From contig CAXUDB010000001.1 in NCBI GenBank assembly GCA_964249755.1, forward strand, positions 248,001 to 312,000: a DNA stretch of 64,000 nt. Direction: 5' to 3'. The stretch comes from Ilyomonas sp964249755 (GTDB taxonomy: Bacteria; Bacteroidota; Bacteroidia; Chitinophagales; Chitinophagaceae). The notes under the pieces were generated by a model. That model saw only the letters and a list, made by a program, of their open reading frames with translations, searched no databases and was not told the origin of the DNA. Shown in pieces: positions 8,639 to 16,416 of this stretch. Position numbers and translations under genes: made by a program. Positions within the stretch are counted from its first letter, which is position 1, and each line of letters starts with the position of its first letter.

Positions 8639-9256
8639 ATGGGGTTACGTATTCACCATCATCAAAAGCAACAGAACCGTTTGAGCGACATCAGAGATAT
8701 TATTGACGGCTGTGCGCACAACGATCATAAATGGCAGAAGAAGCTGTATGAACGTTATTATGGGTACGCACTGAAAACTGTATTCCGCTATATTTTCAAA
8801 TATGAAAAAGCAGTGGATGTGGTGAACGATGGATTTGTGAAGTTATTCCGGCATTTTGCGCAGTTTAAGGCAGATGACCCTGATAGCGCAGAGCGCATGC
8901 TGATGGGATGGATACGCCGCATTATGATTAACAACGCCATTGATGAGCTGCGCAAAAACAATATGCTGCCGGAAACAGGATACACTTCTGAAGCTGTGTG
9001 GGATGAAACCAGCAACAGGGACAATGCCGACCAGCTATTGCTGTATAAAGACCTGATGGAACAGGTAGGAAAACTGCCACCAATGTACCGAACCGTATTT
9101 AACATGCATGTGATTGACGGGCTGAACCACAACGAGATTGCTGAGGCATTGGGCATTGCGGTGGGCACCTCGAAATCGAACCTCTGGAAGGCAAGACAAA
9201 TATTGCAGAGCTACTTAAAAACACAGGAGAGCGACAGCGAAATATGCAGGATATAA
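8639..9256 (+). CDS. ECF-type RNA polymerase sigma-70 factor
   Basis: A 205-residue group IV sigma factor. Region 2 is seen in 'YERYYGYALKTVFRYIFKYEKAVDVVNDGFVKLF' and 'GWIRRIMINNAIDELRK' (about residues 40-120). Region 4 is 'LPPMYRTVFNMHVIDGLNHNEIAEALGI' with the helix-turn-helix 'GTSKSNLWKARQIL' (about 145-195). The gene overlaps the next by 13 bases (ATG at 9244 inside its last codons), which implies translational coupling and a regulatory pair. It starts a six-gene plus-strand run to 12936. I use the ATG at 8639; the following codons (GLRIHHHQKQQN) are not conserved in type, so a later start is possible. Confidence 0.88.
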   Translation: MGLRIHHHQKQQNRLSDIRDIIDGCAHNDHKWQKKLYERYYGYALKTVFRYIFKYEKAVDVVNDGFVKLFRHFAQFKADDPDSAERMLMGWIRRIMINNAIDELRKNNMLPETGYTSEAVWDETSNRDNADQLLLYKDLMEQVGKLPPMYRTVFNMHVIDGLNHNEIAEALGIAVGTSKSNLWKARQILQSYLKTQESDSEICRI

Positions 9257-10605
9257 ACAACGATATGGATGATTTATTCCGCAAGGCGGCAGAGCAATAT
9301 CCTTTAGGAACCAACGGCTCCGACTGGAGCAAAGTGCTGAATGCTCTTAAGGAGGAAGATGCTTCTGCAACGGTAGTTGCCAGTACGGAAAAGAAGCGCC
9401 GGAAGAGAGCGTTGTGGCTGCTTTGCCTTCTTCCACTGTGCGCACTGTATTTTCCCCTGCATAATTATAATAGTGTGAAAAGGGAAACTATAGTTGTAAA
9501 AAAATCAGCCGCGCAAAACAAGAGCATTACGAATAACAGATCATCTCTAAAATCCATTAACGGAACCGCACCTCCATCTCCTGCAAATGAGAACGAGGTT
9601 GCGATCAACCCTGATAATACCAATGTGCAAAGCTTTGATGCCGGTGGAAACAAGAAGCTGAATCATACGCAGGCTTCGTTGCTAAAACATACCAACAGCA
9701 GCGATTACAAGAAAGCTGTTACTGTATTCAATTCTTCTCAAACAAAAACAAATAACGAAAACGATAAAGGGGAAGAGGAAACAACATTGCCGTTGAATAA
9801 AAATAATACCGCGCAAAGACAACCGGATGAGACTTCGCAACGTATTCAAGAGACAACAACCAGCAATCGTTTGACAGAAGCAGAGCTAAAGAAAGAAGAC
9901 ACAACAATGGCTTCTTTAAAAAGCGGAAAAGATACCCTGGTGACAAAAGACAGCTCTTTGGCAAAAAGAGAAACTGTAGCTCAAAAAAATAAGAAGAAAG
10001 ATGCGCAAACCCAACGGCAGCCCGGCTTCTATGGCGGACTGGCAGGAAGCTTTGATGCCAGCACTATTAAGCTGCAGCGCATTAACAAAACCGGATACGG
10101 TTTGCAGGTGCTGGCAGGCTATCGCTTTTCGAAACACCTGTCTGTTGAAACGGGTTTGGGCTGGAGTTTGAAGAACTACTATACCAAAGGAAAATATTTT
10201 GATAAGAAGAAAACGGACATCCCGGATGCGGTAAATATCTACTTCACCAATGGTGATTGCAAGATGTTTGACGTGCCTTTGAACGTGAAGTACGACTTTG
10301 CTTTTCATAAGCAGAGCAACCTGTTCCTCACGGCGGGTTTGTCTTCTTATTTTATGAAGAAAGAGAACTATAGTTATACCGGCGACTATTGGGGTTGGGT
10401 GTACGATACCACACGGCATTACAATAATTCGGGTGCGAATCTTTTATCGGTTGTTAACCTCAGCATCGGTTACCAGAAGGAAATAGGCAAGCATTCATCA
10501 CTACGAATAGAACCTTATATAAAACTTCCGCTGCACGGTATTGGCATTGCCAATCTGCCCATTACCAGCACCGGCATTTCGGTGGGCTTCACACGGAAGT
10601 TCTGA
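9244..10605 (+). CDS. Sigma-partner protein: cytoplasmic N-terminus, one TM helix, beta-barrel-like C-terminus
   Basis: 453 residues. Residues 1-50 ('DMDDLFRKAAEQYPLGTNGSDWSKVLNAL') are acidic, cytoplasmic-like. A basic stop-transfer 'KKRRKRA' precedes the membrane segment 'LWLLCLLPLCALYFPL' (about 53-70). A long Asn/Lys/Thr-rich linker (70-255) follows. The last 190 residues ('GFYGGLAGSFDAS..', 'AGYRFSKHLSVETGLGWSLKNYYTKG', '..IGYQKEIGKHSSLRIEPYIKLPLHGIG..', ending VGFTRKF) look like an outer-membrane beta-barrel (porin-family) domain. The layout, a membrane-tethered N-terminus joined to a barrel-like domain and overlapping a sigma gene, suggests an envelope-sensing partner or atypical anti-sigma factor. 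That role is inference; no zinc or canonical anti-sigma motif is seen. Confidence 0.7.
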   Translation: MQDINNDMDDLFRKAAEQYPLGTNGSDWSKVLNALKEEDASATVVASTEKKRRKRALWLLCLLPLCALYFPLHNYNSVKRETIVVKKSAAQNKSITNNRSSLKSINGTAPPSPANENEVAINPDNTNVQSFDAGGNKKLNHTQASLLKHTNSSDYKKAVTVFNSSQTKTNNENDKGEEETTLPLNKNNTAQRQPDETSQRIQETTTSNRLTEAELKKEDTTMASLKSGKDTLVTKDSSLAKRETVAQKNKKKDAQTQRQPGFYGGLAGSFDASTIKLQRINKTGYGLQVLAGYRFSKHLSVETGLGWSLKNYYTKGKYFDKKKTDIPDAVNIYFTNGDCKMFDVPLNVKYDFAFHKQSNLFLTAGLSSYFMKKENYSYTGDYWGWVYDTTRHYNNSGANLLSVVNLSIGYQKEIGKHSSLRIEPYIKLPLHGIGIANLPITSTGISVGFTRKF

Positions 10606-10639
10606 CCTATTTATACAGATAAACATCAACCATTGGGTT

Positions 10640-11044
10640 ATGCGAAAAAAGATCGTTTTTTTCATCGCTATTGTATTGCTATGCTTCGCCGGCTGGGGGT
10701 TTTATTTATTCAATAAGCCACACGAAGGTGTTGGCGGTGCGGAGGCGGATATCACAATCCAGGCGACCGATTTGTACCAGCAATACAGTACAGATGAAGC
10801 GAAGGCAAATGCTAAATATATCAATAAAATCATAGCGGTTACCGGCACCGTAAGCGAGGTGAACAAAGAGAACAACACGTGTACTATTTTATTAAAAAAG
10901 GAGAACGAAGAAGGCGGCGTAAGCTGCAACCTTTTTACCCATACAAACACCAACGCAAAAAAGGGCGAAACGCTCACCATTAAAGGCAGGTGTACCGGCT
11001 TTTTAATGGATGTGGCACTGGCTGACTGCGTAATAGAACCATAG
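10640..11044 (+). CDS. OB-fold (tRNA_anti-like) membrane-anchored protein
   Basis: 134 residues from the ATG at 10640 (MRKKIVFFIAIVLLCFAGWGFYLFNKP), which gives a proper N-terminal membrane anchor; the longer frame from 10541 lies mostly in the preceding gene and is unlikely. The rest ('IQATDLYQQYSTDEAKANAKYINKIIAVTGTVSEV..', 'GETLTIKGRCTGFLMDVALADCVI') matches the tRNA_anti-like OB-fold family (PF12869 type), small envelope proteins whose ligand is not known. The gene lies 34 bp after the barrel protein and 25 bp before the cytochrome-like lipoprotein. Confidence 0.75.
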   Translation: MRKKIVFFIAIVLLCFAGWGFYLFNKPHEGVGGAEADITIQATDLYQQYSTDEAKANAKYINKIIAVTGTVSEVNKENNTCTILLKKENEEGGVSCNLFTHTNTNAKKGETLTIKGRCTGFLMDVALADCVIEP

Positions 11045-11069
11045 TTACTTACAAGTAAAAAGAAACAAA

Positions 11070-11453
11070 ATGAAGAAAACAGCTTTTGTTGTTGCGGCAA
11101 TGTTATGTGCCTTAGTCATCGTTGCCGTAAGCTGCTACAAAACCAGCGAAGACCAGTTAGCGCCGCCACCATCACCCACCGGTTGCGACACCGCCAACAG
11201 TACTTACTCAGCAGATGTGGTGCCGATACTGCAAGCCAACTGCTATAGCTGCCATGGCAATGGCGAAAGCGATGGCGGTGTGCACCTCGATTCGTACAAC
11301 AACGTAAAGGACGAAGCGGAAGAAGGCGCTCTGCTGGGTACCATCACACATGCATCCGGCTACCCGCCCATGCCGCAAGGAGGCGCCCAGCTTTCCGATT
11401 GCGACATCAATACCATTAAGGATTGGATAGATAACGGTATGCAGAACAACTAA
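11070..11453 (+). CDS. Cytochrome c-like lipoprotein
   Basis: 127 residues. The N-terminus 'MKKTAFVVAAMLCALVIVAVSC' ends in a lipobox, so the mature protein is a lipoprotein. The haem c motif is 'NCYSCHG' in the context 'VVPILQANCYSCHGNGESDGGVHL', followed by 'YPPMPQGGAQLSDCDINTIKDWIDNGM', where the methionine is the likely sixth haem ligand. This is the mono-haem type often annotated as 'cytochrome c' or planctomycete-type cytochrome domain. It probably works with YceI and the DUF5777 protein encoded next. Confidence 0.88.
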   Translation: MKKTAFVVAAMLCALVIVAVSCYKTSEDQLAPPPSPTGCDTANSTYSADVVPILQANCYSCHGNGESDGGVHLDSYNNVKDEAEEGALLGTITHASGYPPMPQGGAQLSDCDINTIKDWIDNGMQNN

Positions 11454-11473
11454 CCAAATTAAAACATCATAAC

Positions 11474-12016
11474 ATGAAAAACATCTTGCTTGTTTTTGTG
11501 CTGCTTTGCACGGCCGCAGCGGCTTTCAGCCAGACTTACAGTACACGCACCGGACGTATTTCCTTCTATTCTTCTACCGAAAAAGAAACCATTAAAGCCG
11601 TGAACAATGGCGTATACGCAGTAATAGATGCCGGTAAAAAGAACCTTGCTTTTGCCCTGCTGATGAAAAGTTTTGTGTTTGAAAAAGAACTGATGCAGGA
11701 GCACTTTAATGAGAACTATGCCGAGAGCGATAAGTACCCCAAAGCCTCTTTCAACGGCGCTTACACCGGCGATGTAGATGCCACAAAAGACGGCGTGTAT
11801 AAAGTAACGGTGAAAGGAAACCTTACCCTGCACGGCGTAACCAAACCGGTAGAAGCGCCGGCAACCATCGAAGTAAAAAACAATACGCTGATAGGTACTG
11901 CACAGTTTACAATAAAACTGGAAGATTACGGCATCACCATCCCTTCGCTGGTAAGAGAAAAGATTGCCAAAGAGATGACCATTGATGTAGCGGTTACCTG
12001 TTCTTCTTCCAAATAA
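11474..12016 (+). CDS. YceI family periplasmic protein
   Basis: 180 residues with a signal peptide ending 'AAAFSQ'. The family features are 'TRTGRISFYSST' at the start, 'MQEHFNENYAESDKYPKASFNGAY' in the middle, 'VKGNLTLHGVTKPVEAPATIEV' and 'KLEDYGITIPSLVREKIAKEMTIDVAVTC' at the end. YceI proteins are lipocalin-like beta-barrels that bind isoprenoid quinones or similar lipids in the periplasm. It lies 20 bp after the cytochrome gene and 11 bp before the DUF5777 gene, consistent with one transcript. Confidence 0.9.
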   Translation: MKNILLVFVLLCTAAAAFSQTYSTRTGRISFYSSTEKETIKAVNNGVYAVIDAGKKNLAFALLMKSFVFEKELMQEHFNENYAESDKYPKASFNGAYTGDVDATKDGVYKVTVKGNLTLHGVTKPVEAPATIEVKNNTLIGTAQFTIKLEDYGITIPSLVREKIAKEMTIDVAVTCSSSK

Positions 12017-12027
12017 AAAAGGGAATA

Positions 12028-12936
12028 ATGAAACAACTGATTTTTATTCTTAGCCTGATGCTCGCCTTTTCGCTCGCCCGCGCGCAGGACTCGACCTTAC
12101 TGAATATGCTGAACGATTCGATGCAGGCAAACAAAACGACCGACTATGTGACCGGCACATTTAAAGGGACGCATTTTATTAACATGCAAACGGTGGAATC
12201 GCCCGCACGCGGGGCACTCAGCTTCATCATTATGCACCGCTTTGGCAAGCTGAACGACGGCGCCTACAACTTCTTTGGGCTGGATAACGCCACCATTCGT
12301 TTAGGGCTCGATTATGGCATCAGCGACCGCTTTGCCATTGGCATCGGCAGAAGCTCTTACTTAAAAACCTTCGATGCATATGCCAAGTATAAGCTGCTGC
12401 GGCAAACCGATGGCAGCAACAAGATACCGGTCACCGCAAGCCTGCTGGTGAGCTTAGCTGATTACACGCAAAAGTTCAACGACAAAACCTATCTCAACAC
12501 AAAATACCGCACGGCTTATGCCACGCAGTTGCTGCTGGCAAGAAAGATAAACAGCAACCTCTCTTTACAGCTTACGCCTACCTGGCTGCACTATAACCTG
12601 GTGCCTACGGTGCGGGATAAAAACGATATTTTTGGGGTGGGCATTGGTGGCCGGATGAAGGTGACCAAACGCATGGGTATTATTGCCGAATACAACTTTG
12701 TACCCGATAACCAATTGGTGTCGGCCGAACGGCACAACTCCTTTTCGGTAGGTTGGGAAATAGAAACGGGCGGGCATGTGTTCCAGCTCATCTTCACTAA
12801 CTCGCAAGCCATGACAGAGCCACAATACATGGGGCAAACAGACGGTGAATGGGGCAAGGGCGATATTTATTTCGGCTTCAACGTATCGCGCATTTTTAAT
12901 ATTACGAAAGGGGCGAAGAAGAAGGCAGTGTATTGA
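12028..12936 (+). CDS. DUF5777 family beta-barrel protein
   Basis: 302 residues, signal peptide ending 'LARAQD'. 'GTFKGTHFINMQTVESPARGALSFIIMHRFG' and 'LDNATIRLGLDYGISDRFAIGIGRSS' are typical of DUF5777, outer-membrane barrel-like proteins that in Bacteroidota are commonly found next to YceI and cytochrome genes. Alternating hydrophobic strands run to the end ('DIYFGFNVSRIFNI'). It is the last gene of the sigma-led operon; the next gene converges from the other strand. Confidence 0.82.
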   Translation: MKQLIFILSLMLAFSLARAQDSTLLNMLNDSMQANKTTDYVTGTFKGTHFINMQTVESPARGALSFIIMHRFGKLNDGAYNFFGLDNATIRLGLDYGISDRFAIGIGRSSYLKTFDAYAKYKLLRQTDGSNKIPVTASLLVSLADYTQKFNDKTYLNTKYRTAYATQLLLARKINSNLSLQLTPTWLHYNLVPTVRDKNDIFGVGIGGRMKVTKRMGIIAEYNFVPDNQLVSAERHNSFSVGWEIETGGHVFQLIFTNSQAMTEPQYMGQTDGEWGKGDIYFGFNVSRIFNITKGAKKKAVY

Positions 12937-12944
12937 TAGTAAGA

Positions 12945-13376
12945 TTATATCAATTCAAAATCTTCCGACCTGAGAAGGGCATTCATAGCCTCTGCCACCA
13001 GTGGTGGCACGGGGTTGGCCAATTTGCGCAGCTTTGTATCTAGCCAGGCGCCTTCAACCGTGATAACGGCAAATAATTTCTGGTCGTTTTTCAGTTCGTG
13101 CCGAATGGTAAAACGCGAAGCATCGTGTTTCATTTTAGCAAGCATTGTAGTAACAAACACAACATCGTCCTGCCGGATTTCCTTTTTAAAAACGCATTCT
13201 TCCCGGAACAAAACCGGTCCAAAATGCTCCTGTTGCATAACAGCGAGCGTAACACCCAAGGAAGATAAAATATCAATGCGGTGCTGTGCGCAGAAATCGT
13301 AATACACACTATGCCGCAGATGATAGTTAGCGTCAATATCAGACCATCGGATAAAAACCTGTTGTGAGAATGCCAT
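12945..13376 (-). CDS. Acyl-CoA thioesterase, 4-hydroxybenzoyl-CoA type hotdog fold
   Basis: 143 residues, close to the family length. The N-terminus 'QQVFIRWSDIDANYHLRHSVYYDFCAQHRIDIL' matches the 4HBT/YbgC motif (R-W-x-D-x-D..H..Y..F). A central strand 'DVVFVTTMLAKMKHDASRFTIRHEL' and the final 'AVITVEGAWLDTKLRKLANPVPP' complete the hotdog fold. It should hydrolyse acyl-CoA thioesters in the cytoplasm; the exact substrate is unknown. Its start is separated from the hydrolase at 13446 by a terminator, so it is transcribed alone. Confidence 0.82.
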   Translation of the reverse strand: MAFSQQVFIRWSDIDANYHLRHSVYYDFCAQHRIDILSSLGVTLAVMQQEHFGPVLFREECVFKKEIRQDDVVFVTTMLAKMKHDASRFTIRHELKNDQKLFAVITVEGAWLDTKLRKLANPVPPLVAEAMNALLRSEDFELI

Positions 13377-13397
13377 GTTGTTTTGCTTCTATAACAT

Positions 13398-13426
13398 AAA
13401 AGGCAACTTGTGTTAAGTTGCCTTTT
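13398..13426 (-). terminator. Terminator between hydrolase and thioesterase genes
   Basis: Perfect 12-bp stem AAAAGGCAACTT / AAGTTGCCTTTT with a 5-base loop. On the minus strand it follows the stop of the hydrolase gene (13446) and precedes the thioesterase start. Confidence 0.75.
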
Positions 13427-13445
13427 GTATAAGATGAAAGGAATC

Positions 13446-14363
13446 TTATCTTGTTACCAAGCCCTCATTATTGCCCGATAAAATCACTCTTTCCGGTTCC
13501 GACACGTATTGCCCGGCAGGAATATTATTATTGGTAATGAAGCTTACTAGGTCGCGGCTCAGTCTTTCCTTTTCGGTAAAGTGCAAGCCATGCGGTGCTC
13601 CTTCATAAATAATGAACTGGTTATTCTTAATCAGCCCGGCAGCCCGGCGGCTACTGGTTTCAATGGGCACCGTTTTGTCGGCATCGCCATGAATAATCAG
13701 GGTAGGCACATTAATGTTTGCAGCATCCTGCCTGAAATCGGTATAGGCAAACGCTTTCATACATTCCTGTGTAGCTCTGCCCGAGGCAAACGAAGCCAGG
13801 GTGAGATTGTATTGCAGATATGCACTGCTTACGGGGTGACTTACCAAACTCACTCCATAGAATTGTTTAAAGAACGTTTCTAAGAACCCAATCCTGTCAT
13901 TTTTGGCTTTATCAGCCATGTCCAGCAGCTTATCCTGGGGAACGCCGTCCGGGTTGTCGTCAGTCTGCGGCATATAGGGAACAACAGAAGAAATCAATAC
14001 TACCTTCGATACATTGGCGCCACCATAGCGGGTAAAGTAACGTGCTACTTCGCCGCCGCCCATAGAGAAACCTACGAGGGTAATGTCGCTTAAATTCAGT
14101 TCATCAATCACGGCTTTTAAATCATCCGTCAAAGTATCGTAATCGTAGCCGCCCCAAGGCTGGTCTGATTTACCAAAGCCACGGCGGTCGTATCCAATCA
14201 CGCGCAAACCTGCATCTATTAAAGGTTGTAGCTGGTATTCGAACATTTCTTTGCATACCGGCCATCCATGTAGTAAAATCACAGGTTTACCTTGACCGTA
14301 ATCAAAATAGTTGAGCTTTACTTCTTCGCCGCTCGTCTTGTCTGTTGTTTTAATGAATTTCAT
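13446..14363 (-). CDS. Alpha/beta hydrolase, non-haem chloroperoxidase/arylesterase type
   Basis: 305 residues. 'PVILLHGWPVCKEMFEYQ' supplies the oxyanion region, 'VGFSMGGGEVARYF' the nucleophile elbow (Ser), 'TLIIHGDADKTVPIE' the acid (Asp) and 'YEGAPHGLHFTEKERL' the histidine. The order and the 'GYDRRGFGKSDQP' motif are those of cofactor-free haloperoxidases and related esterases. It has no signal peptide, so it is cytoplasmic. The last 25 residues (EPERVILSGNNEGLVTR) are an extension beyond the usual end. Substrate unknown. Confidence 0.85.
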   Translation of the reverse strand: MKFIKTTDKTSGEEVKLNYFDYGQGKPVILLHGWPVCKEMFEYQLQPLIDAGLRVIGYDRRGFGKSDQPWGGYDYDTLTDDLKAVIDELNLSDITLVGFSMGGGEVARYFTRYGGANVSKVVLISSVVPYMPQTDDNPDGVPQDKLLDMADKAKNDRIGFLETFFKQFYGVSLVSHPVSSAYLQYNLTLASFASGRATQECMKAFAYTDFRQDAANINVPTLIIHGDADKTVPIETSSRRAAGLIKNNQFIIYEGAPHGLHFTEKERLSRDLVSFITNNNIPAGQYVSEPERVILSGNNEGLVTR

Positions 14364-14493
14364 TGTAATAATATTTATATAACAGGTAATGATTTATAAA
14401 ATGTAAAACCATGCCATAAAGAAATCAGCAAGATTATGCAGGATGCAGATACCGCTCTAACAATACATAAACATCCATGTAACCCCTAATGCC

Positions 14494-14501
14494 TACATTT
14501 G
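14494..14501 (+). promoter_or_regulatory. Possible -7 element of ndk
   Basis: TACATTTG, matching TAnnTTTG, 20 bp before the ndk ATG. No clear TTTG element is seen upstream at the right distance. Confidence 0.4.
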
Positions 14502-14520
14502 CCGCCAAAATTTTCATACC

Positions 14521-14937
14521 ATGACAAACAGAACCTTTACCATGATTAAGCCGGATGCTACCGCTAAGGGTTATACCGGGCAAATCATAGACATGATCAT
14601 CAAAGCCGGTTTCAGCATCAAGGCTTTGAAATGGGTAAAGCTAAGCGAAGAGAAAGCCGGCGAGTTTTATGCCGTGCACAAAGCACGTCCGTTCTATGGC
14701 GAGCTGGTTTCATTTATGAGCAGCGGAAACATTGTAGCCGCCATTTTAGAGAAAGACAATGCCGTAGCAGAATTCAGGCAACTGATTGGCGCTACCGATC
14801 CTTCAAAAGCCGATGAAGGAACCATCCGTAAAAAGTATGCGGCTTCTATTGGCGAGAATGCTGTGCATGGCAGCGACAGCGATGAAAACGCAGCCATCGA
14901 AGGCAGCTTTTTCTTTTCTGCTTTCGAAATATTTTAG
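14521..14937 (+). CDS. ndk: Nucleoside diphosphate kinase
   Basis: 138 residues, the standard length. 'RTFTMIKPDAT' at the start, 'AVHKARPFYGELVSFMSSGNIVAAIL' in the middle, 'IGATDPSKADEGTIRKKYA' and the active-site histidine in 'NAVHGSDSDENAAIE' are all present. The enzyme moves the terminal phosphate between nucleoside tri- and diphosphates through a phosphohistidine. It is a single-gene unit, with a -7-like element upstream and a hairpin terminator downstream. Confidence 0.97.
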   Translation: MTNRTFTMIKPDATAKGYTGQIIDMIIKAGFSIKALKWVKLSEEKAGEFYAVHKARPFYGELVSFMSSGNIVAAILEKDNAVAEFRQLIGATDPSKADEGTIRKKYAASIGENAVHGSDSDENAAIEGSFFFSAFEIF

Positions 14938-15035
14938 GCAACATAAAAAACATTCGCTTACCACAATATTTTTTGGTTTAGTGGCATGATTATCGCTAAA
15001 TTGCACCTGTTTTTTAAGGGTTTAGGGTTGAAAAA

Positions 15036-15063
15036 AAGGGGCATCTTTTCTAAGAAGCCCCTT
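15036..15063. terminator. Bidirectional terminator between ndk and lacI-type gene
   Basis: AAGGGGC pairs with GCCCCTT around a 14-base loop. A T-rich tract follows on the plus strand and an A7 run precedes it (T-tract on the minus strand), so it can serve both convergent genes. Confidence 0.65.
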
Positions 15064-15108
15064 CTTTATTTTATACCGAATATTGATTTTTGCATTAGCG
15101 GCTCACCG

Positions 15109-16122
15109 TTATTTGGTTGATTTTTTTATAATCAATTCACCTTTCAGGTGAATGTGCTTCAGGTGGTTTTCTTTTGTGTCAATCATCTCCAGCAAAGCGT
15201 TAATAGCCTCCTTTCCCATTTCTTCCAACGGCTGTTTTATGTAGGTGATAGGCGCATAAAATAGGTCGAGCGATTCGGTTTCGTCAAATGAAATCAGCGC
15301 CACATCCTTCGGGATTTTCACCGGCAGCATATTAATGTATTTTACCGCAGGGCTGGTAATGCTGTTCGAGCCAAAGAGAATGGCATCTGCCGGTTCCTTA
15401 GCATACAGCACATTGTGCACTGCTGCTTCTATCTGGTCTTTTTTATTGCTGATGTCTACACGCTTCAGGCGACTTTCCACGAAAGGCAAACCATGCTTTT
15501 TCAAGGCTTTTTTGTATCCTTTCACGCGGTCGCAAAGGTGTTCCAAAGCCGTTTCATATGTAATCATGGCCGGACGTTTGGCACCCCCGGCAATAATATA
15601 TTCAGTGGCGCGGTATGCAGCTTCTTCGTTGTCCAGTATTACATAGCTTGTTTCTACGGTAGGCGAGTAGCGGTCTATTAAAATAAACGGAATATTTTGT
15701 TGCTGCAGGTAAGTAATTTCATTATCGGCGCCTTCGGGCGGGGCAACAATCAATCCGTCTACCTGCCGGTTTAAAAACGTATCCACCAGCTTCGAAAACT
15801 TGGAAGCGTTCTCGTCAGAACTACCGAAGATAACTGTGTACTTATGCTTATCTGCTTCGTCTTCTATAATACGCGCCAAACCGGAAGAGAATGGGTTGGA
15901 AATGTTGGATACGATCAGCCCCAGGGTAAAAGTCTTGCTCATCTTCAGGCTGCGAGCAATCTGGTTCGTGCGGTAATTCAGCGCCTTTGCGGTGTCGCGT
16001 ATTTTTTGCGCTACTTCCTTCTTAATTCTGCCTTCTTTCTGATTGTTTAGTACATAAGAAACAAGGGCGGTGGAAACCCCTACTTTCTGAGCGATGTCTT
16101 TGAGTGAAATTCTTTTCTCCAT
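15109..16122 (-). CDS. LacI family transcriptional regulator
   Basis: 337 residues from the ATG at 16122 (MEKRISLKDIAQKVGVS); the extra upstream codons to 16224 are not family-like. The helix-turn-helix and hinge helix are 'SLKDIAQKVGVSTALVSYVLN' and 'NYRTNQIARSLK'. The periplasmic-binding-protein-like effector domain runs from 'TLGLIVSNISNPF' to the C-terminus ('VALISFDETESLDLFYAPITYIKQPLEEMGKEAI'). It should bind the 26-bp palindrome at 16246-16271 in the divergent spacer and control itself and/or the MFS gene. The effector is likely a sugar or nucleoside, not identifiable here. Confidence 0.92.
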   Translation of the reverse strand: MEKRISLKDIAQKVGVSTALVSYVLNNQKEGRIKKEVAQKIRDTAKALNYRTNQIARSLKMSKTFTLGLIVSNISNPFSSGLARIIEDEADKHKYTVIFGSSDENASKFSKLVDTFLNRQVDGLIVAPPEGADNEITYLQQQNIPFILIDRYSPTVETSYVILDNEEAAYRATEYIIAGGAKRPAMITYETALEHLCDRVKGYKKALKKHGLPFVESRLKRVDISNKKDQIEAAVHNVLYAKEPADAILFGSNSITSPAVKYINMLPVKIPKDVALISFDETESLDLFYAPITYIKQPLEEMGKEAINALLEMIDTKENHLKHIHLKGELIIKKSTK

Positions 16123-16245
16123 ATCTGAAGCCGTTAAATAAAAAGGAAAGAGCCGGTGCGCAAACAGTGCTGTTTCGTTCTCAATCTCAATGCCAACCGA
16201 AAATAAGCATTCCCGGCTTACCAAGCGGGATGTTAAAAAGGAAGC

Positions 16246-16271
16246 GTTTTGTTTAAACGTTTAAACAAAAC
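16246..16271. promoter_or_regulatory. 26-bp perfect palindrome, candidate LacI-family operator
   Basis: GTTTTGTTTAAAC followed by its exact reverse complement, centred on a CG step (AAACGTTT core), as expected for LacI-family operators. It sits in the divergent spacer between the lacI-type gene (start 16122) and the MFS gene (start 16417), directly upstream of and overlapping the spacer of a -7 element at 16275, so binding should block that promoter. Confidence 0.85.
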
Positions 16272-16274
16272 ACA

Positions 16275-16282
16275 TATCTTTG
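16275..16282 (+). promoter_or_regulatory. -7 element of the MFS gene promoter
   Basis: TATCTTTG matches TAnnTTTG. A TTTG at 16248-16251, inside the palindrome, could be the -33 element, though the 23-bp spacer is longer than usual. The leader to the ATG at 16417 is about 130 bp. Confidence 0.6.
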
Positions 16283-16416
16283 CCTTGGATTTCAGAAAAA
16301 GCAGGGATGGCTGATAAAAAAGCATGACCGTTACTGCAATTCATTGATAAAGAAACAATACGATTTTGTCTGCTTCAACAGCAGGCTTTTGTTTACTAAA
16401 AATAAAATTATCAGGT

